NCBI GenBank assembly: GCA_020073545.1
Contig: JAIQEZ010000043.1
Span: 1-35,354, forward strand
Origin: Terriglobia bacterium
GTDB lineage: Bacteria; Acidobacteriota; Terriglobia; UBA7540
Direction: 5' to 3'
Length of the DNA: 35,354 nucleotides
In this document: in pieces, positions 25,996 to 35,354 of the stretch
How the letters are laid out: every line of letters starts with the position of its first letter
Numbering within the stretch: position 1 is the stretch's first letter
Position numbers and translations under genes: made by a program
The notes under the pieces: generated by a model
What the model saw: only the letters and a program-made list of their open reading frames with translations
What the model was told of the DNA's origin: nothing
Databases searched by the model: none

Positions 25996-27090
25996 ATGGC
26001 CACGGCAACTGTGGATTTGCTTCCCGAGACCTACGTTGAGCTCTCCGCGCCGGAGCTCGCGGAGCGCATCGCGGGCGCTAAGGCGCAACTCGGCTCGCGG
26101 CTTGTGATCTTGGGGCACCATTATCAGCGCGACGAGGTCGTGAAGTTCGCTGACTACCGCGGCGATTCGCTGCGCCTTTCGCAGCTCGCTGCCAGTCGCC
26201 AGGAGGCGGAATACATCGTGTTCTGCGGTGTGCATTTCATGGCGGAGAGCGCTGACATCCTGAGCGGTGAGCAGCAAATCGTAATTCTTCCCGACCTGCA
26301 CGCCGGCTGCTCCATGGCGGACATGGCAAACCTCGAGCAAGTGGAAGTCTGCTGGGAAACGCTGCAGGCGGTGAATAGTGGCAAAATCGTGCCCGTCACT
26401 TACATCAACTCCACCGCGGCCATCAAGGCTTTCGTGGGGAGGAATGGCGGCGCGGTCTGCACCTCTTCGAACGCCCGCAAGATCATGCAGTGGGCGCTCG
26501 CGCGCGGCGAAAAGGCACTGTTCCTGCCCGATGAGCACCTAGGCCGCAACACGGGCTACCGGCTGGGGATTCCCCTGGCAAAGATGGCGGTGTGGAATCC
26601 GCAGGAAGAGAACGGCGGGCTCACGGACGACGCGATTCGCGACGCGCGCGTTTACTTGTGGAAGGGTCACTGCTCCGTGCATCAGCGTTTTCGTCCGGAG
26701 CACGTGGAGCGTGTGCGCAAAGCCTGCCCGGGCATCCGGGTCATCGCGCACCCCGAGTGCTCGTGGGAGGTTTGCGAGTTGGCCGATGAGGTGGGCTCGA
26801 CGGAATACATTCTGAAGCGCATCGTGGAAGCGCCGCCGGCGAGCGCCTGGGCCGTAGGCACAGAAATTCACATGATCCGCCGGCTGGCCAAGGAGCACCC
26901 GGACCGGCTGGTCGTCTCGCTCGACGATTGTGTTTGCATGTGCAGCACCATGTACCGGATCTCGCCGCAGCATCTCTGCTGGACGCTGGAGAGCCTGCTG
27001 TCCGGTCAGGTCGTCAACCGCGTGAGCGTCGATCCCGAGACCAAGCGCTGGGCGCTCGACGCTCTGAATCGCATGCTCGAAATCAAGTAA
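25996..27090 (+). CDS. nadA: Quinolinate synthase NadA
   Basis: 364 residues. It condenses iminoaspartate with dihydroxyacetone phosphate to quinolinate in de novo NAD synthesis. Family marks are 'LGHHYQRDEVVKFADYRGDS', 'FCGVHFMAE', 'LPDLHAGCSMADMA', 'YINSTAAIKA', 'FLPDEHLGRNTG', 'HPECSWEV' and 'CVCMCSTMYRISPQ'. The three conserved [4Fe-4S] cysteines are in 'VFCGVHF', 'HPECSWE' and 'CVCM'. The motifs and length fit the NadA family, and the frame is uninterrupted. nadB and nadC are not seen nearby. Confidence 0.97.
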   Translation: MATATVDLLPETYVELSAPELAERIAGAKAQLGSRLVILGHHYQRDEVVKFADYRGDSLRLSQLAASRQEAEYIVFCGVHFMAESADILSGEQQIVILPDLHAGCSMADMANLEQVEVCWETLQAVNSGKIVPVTYINSTAAIKAFVGRNGGAVCTSSNARKIMQWALARGEKALFLPDEHLGRNTGYRLGIPLAKMAVWNPQEENGGLTDDAIRDARVYLWKGHCSVHQRFRPEHVERVRKACPGIRVIAHPECSWEVCELADEVGSTEYILKRIVEAPPASAWAVGTEIHMIRRLAKEHPDRLVVSLDDCVCMCSTMYRISPQHLCWTLESLLSGQVVNRVSVDPETKRWALDALNRMLEIK

Positions 27091-27182
27091 ACGCGCGAGG
27101 TGCGCGCGCGGAAATGTGCGTGCAGGCTGGGGGGCGGCACGCCGGCTAAGACTTTTGCGCCCGCTTTGCCTCGCTGGATCGT

Positions 27183-27632
27183 ATGGCCGAGAAATACTTC
27201 GATCGTCGCGAAGCGGAAGAACTTCTCCCCAGGATCGCGCCCTGGCTCGAGAAGGCGCGCGGTGAGAAGCAGAAGATCGATGCCTTCAAGACTGAGCTGA
27301 CGCAGGCCGCTTCCCGCATCATGGTGCTGGGCGGCACGTTCCCGCCTTTTGCCGAGCTGCTGCGGCAAAAATCCGAGCATGACGAGGCCACGGCGCGCTT
27401 GGTGGAAATCGTCAACAGGATTCAGGAAACCGGGTGCTTGGTGAAAGACCTCGACTTGGGGCTGGTGGATTTCCCCAGCCTGCTCGAGGGCGAAGAGGTT
27501 TACCTGTGTTGGAAACTCGGCGAGGAGCACATCGCCTTCTGGCACGGCATTGACGAGGGATTCGCCGGGCGCAAGCCGCTCGGCGAACCCGGTGCGGGCC
27601 ACACGCCGCCGCAAGGCCCCAAGGTGCAGTAG
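27183..27632 (+). CDS. DUF2203 family protein
   Basis: 149 residues. The signature '[50 protein letters not shown]' is the conserved C-terminal block of DUF2203. The N-terminal half is helical and charged ('[21 protein letters not shown]'). No biochemical role is known to me. It lies 92 bp after nadA on the same strand and 127 bp before the next gene, so it may share a transcript with both. No ribosome-binding site is obvious before the ATG. Confidence 0.85.
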   Translation: MAEKYFDRREAEELLPRIAPWLEKARGEKQKIDAFKTELTQAASRIMVLGGTFPPFAELLRQKSEHDEATARLVEIVNRIQETGCLVKDLDLGLVDFPSLLEGEEVYLCWKLGEEHIAFWHGIDEGFAGRKPLGEPGAGHTPPQGPKVQ

Positions 27633-27759
27633 GGGTACGGCTTGCCGTGCGCTCTCGTAGAGGCATCGGCTGGAAAGATGGTAGCGCAACCTGTCCCGGC
27701 GAAGTCGGGAGCCCTTCCCCTACAGGCGCTGTCCCCGCTGACACGAGCGAAAACGTCCC

Positions 27760-31448
<3,689 letters not shown>

Positions 31449-31549
31449 GGCCCGTCAGTTCCGCAATCATTGTCGGGAGAGTTGGGAAGAAACAGACTTG
31501 GCAGCCGGCATGGTTGTAGCTGGAGGGAATCTCAAGGTGAGCCCGCCGA

Positions 31550-31750
31550 ATGAAGTTCAGTGAATTGGTGCGGCGGTTGGAGCGCGAGGGATTCAGGCTC
31601 GTGAGGGAAAAGGGTTCAATCCGGTATTACACAAAACCCGGAGTGTCCCGCTTGATTCGCATTGACTTCCATGGCTCGAAAGAGGTACCGACCGGTACCT
31701 GTCACGCTATAATGGAAGCTGCCGGAATAAAAGGCAGCGAGGAACGATGA
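31550..31750 (+). CDS. hicA: HicA-type toxin
   Basis: 66 residues with a double-stranded RNA-binding-like fold: 'MKFSELVRRLEREGFRLVREKGSIRYY' then 'IRIDFHGSKEVPTGTCHAIMEAAGI', the usual two halves of HicA. HicA toxins cleave mRNA. In most of them the residue after 'KGS' is the catalytic histidine; here residue 24 is isoleucine. The protein may belong to a subgroup with another active-site arrangement, or it may be inactive. AAGGTGAG precedes the ATG. The stop overlaps the next start by 4 bp. Confidence 0.82.
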   Translation: MKFSELVRRLEREGFRLVREKGSIRYYTKPGVSRLIRIDFHGSKEVPTGTCHAIMEAAGIKGSEER

Positions 31751-31998
31751 TTAACTTGAAATACTCTCTGACCATCGAAGCCACCGAGGACCCCAATTTC
31801 TTTGGATTCTACTCGCCTGACCTCGAGGGCTTTACAGGAATCGGCAACTCGATCGAGGATTGCCTATATAAGGCCCGCTGGGGGATGGAGGAGCACGTCG
31901 CCCTCTTGCGCGAGCGTGGCTTGCCGGTTCCGGCGCCAGCGGTTGACCCCAAGGTTGTGATACAGAATGCAGGACCACTAAAGCCCGTGGCACCCTAG
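31747..31998 (+). CDS. hicB: HicB-type antitoxin
   Basis: 83 residues. 'LKYSLTIEATEDPNFFGFYSPDLEGFTGIGNSIEDCLYKARWGMEEHVALLRERGLPVPAPA' is the partial RNase H-like fold of HicB ('P-D-L-E-G-F-T-G-I-G-x-S-I-E-D' and 'GLPVPAP'). It has no separate DNA-binding domain at the C-terminus, so autoregulation would need another mechanism. It is coupled to hicA by ATGA. The pair sits directly between thiC and a short repeat of the thiC 3' end. Confidence 0.88.
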   Translation: MINLKYSLTIEATEDPNFFGFYSPDLEGFTGIGNSIEDCLYKARWGMEEHVALLRERGLPVPAPAVDPKVVIQNAGPLKPVAP

Positions 31999-32338
31999 CC
32001 GGGCAATGCGCCGGCTGATTTGCAAAGGGCGCTGAGGTTCAGACGCGGGCGAGCAGAAGCCCGTCGAGTTGTTGACCAAAGTGCAGCAGTGAGTTTTGCC
32101 GTTCGGACGCCCTACGGCCCCTCCGAGCGGCAATTGATCAGGGCTTGATCGCAAATTGAATATTATCGCGGGTCGGGTTGCGCCTCGCGCGGAGAGGTGT
32201 CTGGCTCCGGCGAGGACGGCTGGAACCGGATTCCTCTGCGATTGATTTTTGTCCGCAGGGACATCTGCATGTTGGCCCGCAATGCCGAGACTGGCCGCGG
32301 TCATAAATTCGTCACTCTATTTCCAAGGAGGATGTTCA
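31999..32338. other. Intergenic region with a thiC tail copy
   Basis: A short hairpin AGCCGG/CCGGCT (31997-32016) follows hicB without a T-tract. The thiC-like tail is at 32051-32092. A possible -10 box TATTAT lies at 32161-32166 with no good -35. AAGGAGG at 32325-32331 is the ribosome-binding site of the next gene. Nothing else is recognised. Confidence 0.4.
32051..32092 (+). pseudogene. Second copy of the thiC 3' end
   Basis: Codon for codon this reads [13 protein letters not shown]-stop, against [13 protein letters not shown]-stop at the end of thiC (31407-31448). About 32 of 42 bases agree without gaps. Upstream bases do not match thiC. It has no start and cannot be expressed as ThiC. 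Confidence 0.65.
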
Positions 32339-33415
32339 ATGAGCCAAACAACAGCACGAGAGGTCGTTAGAAGTCCACAGGTGAAAACAGCCGGAACGGC
32401 CGCACCTGCCGCAACCATGCCCAATCCCTCGCGGATATTCCAGACGTTCAACGCCTTCCAGCAGACCGCAGCTCTAAGGGCCGCTATTGAACTTGACGTT
32501 TTCACCGCCATTGGTGACAGACAGACCACGGTCGAGCAAATCGCGCAACGCGCCAGAGCTTCCGAGCGCGGCGTTCGAATCCTCTGTGATTACCTGACGG
32601 TGCTGGGCTTCCTCACGAAGAACCAGACTCATTACGGCCTGGCTCCGGACGCGGCCATGTTTCTCGACCGCGGCTCGCCCGCCTACATGGGGAGCGCCAC
32701 GCGGTTCCTGGACGCACCGGAGATGGTGAGGGCCTATGATCACCTGGCCGACGCAGTCCGCAAAGGCGGCACGGTGATGGGCGAAGAGGGAACACTGGGC
32801 GCCGATAACCATCTGTGGGTGGAATTCGCGCGCTCCATGTCGCCCCTGATGATGCAGCCGGCGGAGGCCATCGCCCAATTGGTGGGCGCCGGCAAAAGCG
32901 AGAAATGCCGGGTGCTGGATATCGCCGCCGGCCACGGCCTGTTCGGCATCAATATTGCCCGGCACAACCCGCAAGCCGAGATCGTGGCGCTCGACTGGCC
33001 GAACGTCCTGGAAGTGGCCAAGGAAAACGCTCGGAAGTCTGGTGTCGAATCCCGCTACGCGACGATCCCCGGAAGCGCCTTCGACGCCGAACTGGGCAAT
33101 GGCTACAACTTGGTCTTGCTTACGAACTTCTTGCACCATTTCGATCCGCCCACTTGCGAGAGGCTCTTGCGCAGAGTTCACGCCGCCCTCGTTCCGGGCG
33201 GCCGCGTGGTGACACTGGAGTTCGTGCCCAACGACGACCGCGTCACGCCCCCCGAAGCTGCGACCTTCAGCATGATCATGCTGGGCACGACCCCGCAGGG
33301 CGACGCTTACACTTACGCGGAATTCGAGCGGATGTTCCGCAACGCGGGCTTCACACGTAGCGAGCACTTCCGGCAGCAGCCCATGCCGGAGTCGGTGATC
33401 ATCTCCTACAAGTGA
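32339..33415 (+). CDS. SAM-dependent O-methyltransferase, family 2 (plant OMT/hydroxyneurosporene type)
   Basis: 358 residues from the ATG at 32339, fixed by AAGGAGG 7 nt upstream. The N-terminal winged-helix dimerisation domain, about 25-110, has 'FNAFQQTAALRAAIELDVFTAIGD' and 'LCDYLTVLGFLTKN'. The Rossmann domain has SAM motif 'VLDIAAGHGLFGINIARHNP', then 'IVALDWPNVLEVAKENA', 'YNLVLLTNFLHHFDPPTCERLLRRVHAALVPGGRVVTLEF' and the C-terminal 'YTYAEFERMFRNAGF'. These enzymes methylate small phenolic or polyketide substrates; the substrate here is unknown. It is followed directly by a second methyltransferase. Confidence 0.92.
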   Translation: MSQTTAREVVRSPQVKTAGTAAPAATMPNPSRIFQTFNAFQQTAALRAAIELDVFTAIGDRQTTVEQIAQRARASERGVRILCDYLTVLGFLTKNQTHYGLAPDAAMFLDRGSPAYMGSATRFLDAPEMVRAYDHLADAVRKGGTVMGEEGTLGADNHLWVEFARSMSPLMMQPAEAIAQLVGAGKSEKCRVLDIAAGHGLFGINIARHNPQAEIVALDWPNVLEVAKENARKSGVESRYATIPGSAFDAELGNGYNLVLLTNFLHHFDPPTCERLLRRVHAALVPGGRVVTLEFVPNDDRVTPPEAATFSMIMLGTTPQGDAYTYAEFERMFRNAGFTRSEHFRQQPMPESVIISYK

Positions 33416-33498
33416 CGCCGCAGGTGCGGACAGTTGATTCACGGTCGAGCAAAAAGGCGACGCGCCGGGGTACAACCTTGTGCGACACTATCCTGGAC

Positions 33499-34206
33499 AT
33501 GACCATGCCGGACCGGGCGTCAGAAGTGCGGCTTCAGGAGGAATTTAACCGCTGGGCCGAGGAGGGGCGCGGCGAAGGGATGGAGGAGCATCACCTTCCC
33601 ATCGTCGAGCCCACCCTCGCGCTCATGGACCTGCAACCGGCCGATTGCGTCCTCGACGTGGGCTGCGGGAGCGGCTGGCTGGTCCGGCGGCTCGCCGCGA
33701 GTGTCCCGGGCGGGCAGGTCGTCGGCATCGATGTGTCCGATGAAATGATCCGCCGCGCGCAGCTTGCCTGCGCCGGCATCCCCAACGTCAAATTCCTGCA
33801 CGGAACCGCGGAGCAAATCCCGGCGCTGGCGGACTCCTTCACCAAGGTTCTCTCCGTCGAGTCCGCCTATTACTGGCCCGACCCGGAGCGCGGCATCGGC
33901 GAAATCTTTCGCGTGTTGCGCCCGAGCGGCTCGGCCTGGATTTTGATCAACTACTACCGCGACAATCCCTACTGCCACCAGTGGGGGGTCCTGTACTCCA
34001 TCCCCACGCATCTGCTCTCGGCCGCGGAATGGCAGGAACGCTTCAGCGCTGCCGGTTTCCGCCCAGTGAGCCATCGCCGCATTCCTGACCGCTCTCCTAG
34101 TCCCGAGGTTTACACCGGCCGCTGGTTCCGCGACGCCGACGAGATGCGCCGCTTCAAGGCTGAAGGCGCCCTGCTCGTCACGGGCACAAAACCCACTCGG
34201 CCGTAA
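33499..34206 (+). CDS. Class I SAM-dependent methyltransferase
   Basis: 235 residues from the ATG at 33499. SAM motif I is 'VLDVGCGSGWLVRRLA', followed by 'VVGIDVSDEMIRRAQ' and 'VLSVESAYYWPDPERGIGEIFRVLRPSGSAWILINYY', typical of the Methyltransf_11/25 group (UbiE-like fold). No substrate domain is recognised. The start is uncertain: a GTG at 33412 overlaps the preceding stop (GTGA) and would add 29 non-conserved basic residues by translational coupling; an ATG at 33505 is also possible. It was probably transcribed with the preceding methyltransferase. Confidence 0.87.
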   Translation: MTMPDRASEVRLQEEFNRWAEEGRGEGMEEHHLPIVEPTLALMDLQPADCVLDVGCGSGWLVRRLAASVPGGQVVGIDVSDEMIRRAQLACAGIPNVKFLHGTAEQIPALADSFTKVLSVESAYYWPDPERGIGEIFRVLRPSGSAWILINYYRDNPYCHQWGVLYSIPTHLLSAAEWQERFSAAGFRPVSHRRIPDRSPSPEVYTGRWFRDADEMRRFKAEGALLVTGTKPTRP

Positions 34207-34247
34207 CAGACGAGCTTTCGGTAGTTCTCCCGTCGCGAAACCGCAGC

Positions 34248-34253
34248 TATAAT
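34248..34253 (+). promoter_or_regulatory. -10 box upstream of the GT-C gene
   Basis: A perfect TATAAT lies about 90 bp before the chosen start of the next gene. No convincing -35 was seen at the usual spacing. Confidence 0.35.
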
Positions 34254-34343
34254 CGTCCCTGGAAAGATTCCGATTATCCGCTGGTCATCTGGGCGTGATC
34301 CCGGCGGGTCTCAGGTGGGTCTGTTCCGGGATAGAGGTTGCGC

Positions 34344-35354
34344 TTGCTCGAGCGGTGGAACTCTTGGCTGGCGAATCACTCGCGGTGGGCTGCGGCACTT
34401 CTCTGCCTGCTCACGTTCGTCGTCTTTGGGGGAACGCTCGCGGGCCAGTTCGTCTTCGACGATATTCCCCAGGTCCTCGAAAACCCCTTTGTCACCAACC
34501 CGAGTTTCTGGCGCAGGATATTTCTCGGCTCCGTCTGGTCGTTTCGCGGCTCCGGCGAGCACGATAATTTCTACCGGCCGCTGCAGTTCCTTACGTACTG
34601 GCTCTTGTATCGCGCCGGCGGACCCAACCCTGCGCTGTTTCACCTCTTCCAACTGCTCCTGTGCGCCGTGAGCGTATGGCTGGTCTATCGGCTGGGGCGG
34701 GAATTGCTTGGCAACGACCTCGCGGCGTTTGGCGGCGCATTGCTCTGGGGTCTGCACCCGCAGCGCGTGGAAACGGTGGCGTGGGTCTCGGCCTTGCCGG
34801 ACGCCGGCGCGGCCTGCTTCAGCGTATTGGGTTTCCTGCTCTTCCTCCGCGCCGAGCACGCCGCAGACGCTCGCCTCAGGCATTACGCGCTCGCGGCTCT
34901 CGCGTACTTCCCAGCGCTCTTCTTCAAGGAGTCGGCGCTGAGTTTTCCTCTGCTCGTTCTGGTTTATTGGTTCTTCCTACCTGGCGACTCAGGGTGGAAA
35001 CACAAGGCGATTCGCTGGCTGCCTTTTGCAGCGGCGGTCGCGGTCTACCTGGCGATTCGCATCAGCATTCTGGGTAGCTTCTCGCGGGGGCCGGAAGCCT
35101 TCCAGATCACGCGGCAGATGCTCGCGGCTGCGTTTGGACTTCTCGGACAGCATGCGAAACTGTTCTTCTGGCCTGTGCACTTGAGCGCTTTCCGCGTCTT
35201 CGACCTCACCCCAAGCCTGCATTCCTTCTGGCCGTGGCTCGCGCTCCTGGTGCTTGCCATCGCGCTGCTGGCGCGCCGGCGCGAACCGATTCTGGGCTTC
35301 CTGATTTTCTGGTGGGTGGTGACTCTGCTGCCGTGCCTGGACGTTCGCTTGGTG
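34344..35354 (+). CDS. GT-C-fold membrane glycosyltransferase-like protein (TMTC/PMT-like), partial
   Basis: The first 337 codons of a polytopic membrane protein cut by the window end. It uses a TTG start with AGAGG 6 nt upstream; an in-frame TAG at 34332 bars a longer version. After the first membrane segment comes 'GQFVFDDIPQVLENPFV', with the paired acidic residues of the first extracytoplasmic loop that define GT-C enzymes, then 'FYRPLQFLTYWLLYRAGG' and 'WGLHPQRVETVAWVSALPD'. These resemble TMTC-type O-mannosyltransferase-like proteins, which often carry C-terminal TPRs (not visible here). At least eight hydrophobic segments are present. It would transfer sugar from a lipid carrier outside the membrane. 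Confidence 0.82.
   Translation, partial: MLERWNSWLANHSRWAAALLCLLTFVVFGGTLAGQFVFDDIPQVLENPFVTNPSFWRRIFLGSVWSFRGSGEHDNFYRPLQFLTYWLLYRAGGPNPALFHLFQLLLCAVSVWLVYRLGRELLGNDLAAFGGALLWGLHPQRVETVAWVSALPDAGAACFSVLGFLLFLRAEHAADARLRHYALAALAYFPALFFKESALSFPLLVLVYWFFLPGDSGWKHKAIRWLPFAAAVAVYLAIRISILGSFSRGPEAFQITRQMLAAAFGLLGQHAKLFFWPVHLSAFRVFDLTPSLHSFWPWLALLVLAIALLARRREPILGFLIFWWVVTLLPCLDVRLV

Overview
The window is high-GC bacterial DNA with densely packed genes on both strands. No rRNA, tRNA, insertion sequence or CRISPR array was seen. The gene mix suggests a soil-type Acidobacteriota genome: a PEGA/YncE-like secreted protein, DUF2203, an S9 peptidase fused to a formylglycine-generating-enzyme-like domain, many toxin-antitoxin pairs and short palindromic repeats. 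The phylum is an inference; no marker gene was checked.

Layout. 0.3-2 kb: a small DUF1648-type membrane protein and, on the minus strand, a tartrate/D-malate/isopropylmalate-type dehydrogenase. 2.0-4.5 kb: a complete Type II restriction-modification system (DNA methyltransferase on +, convergent endonuclease and XRE controller protein on -) with C-box-like operators in front of both transcription units. 4.8-7.7 kb: exported S9 peptidase/FGE-like fusion. 7.9-8.7 kb: DUF3368 PIN toxin with a UPF0175 antitoxin. 8.9-10.6 kb: a TPR protein and a RES-domain protein, joined at an integron attC-like half site. 11.2-12.9 kb: secreted PEGA/beta-propeller protein. 13.1-14.2 kb: two tandem exported peroxiredoxins, each with an in-frame UGA exactly at the catalytic cysteine position and an identical hairpin 14 nt downstream. 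These are best read as selenoproteins and are the highlight of the window. 14.5-24.2 kb: proteostasis genes (hsp20, clpB, htpX), a 775-aa secreted protein of unknown function, a VapBC/FitAB-type pair and an RsbU/SpoIIE-type phosphatase. 24.3-25.6 kb: a probable molybdenum-cofactor riboswitch with an overlapping terminator in front of moaA. 25.6-26 kb: a cluster of palindromes. 26-31.4 kb: nadA, a DUF2203 gene, a YyaL/DUF255 thioredoxin-domain protein and thiC. 31.5-32 kb: hicAB. 32.3-35.35 kb: two SAM methyltransferases and the start of a GT-C-type glycosyltransferase cut by the window end.

How the parts connect. Cofactor genes (moaA, nadA, thiC) lie in one co-oriented run. Hsp20, ClpB and HtpX are all protein quality-control factors, and the peroxiredoxins beside them deal with peroxide, so 13-24 kb reads as a loose stress-response neighbourhood. 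Two core genes, clpB and thiC, have a diverged second copy of their 3' end lying downstream beyond a gene or gene pair (a 775-aa protein gene and hicAB respectively). That pattern is suggestive of insertion of accessory DNA at conserved gene ends.
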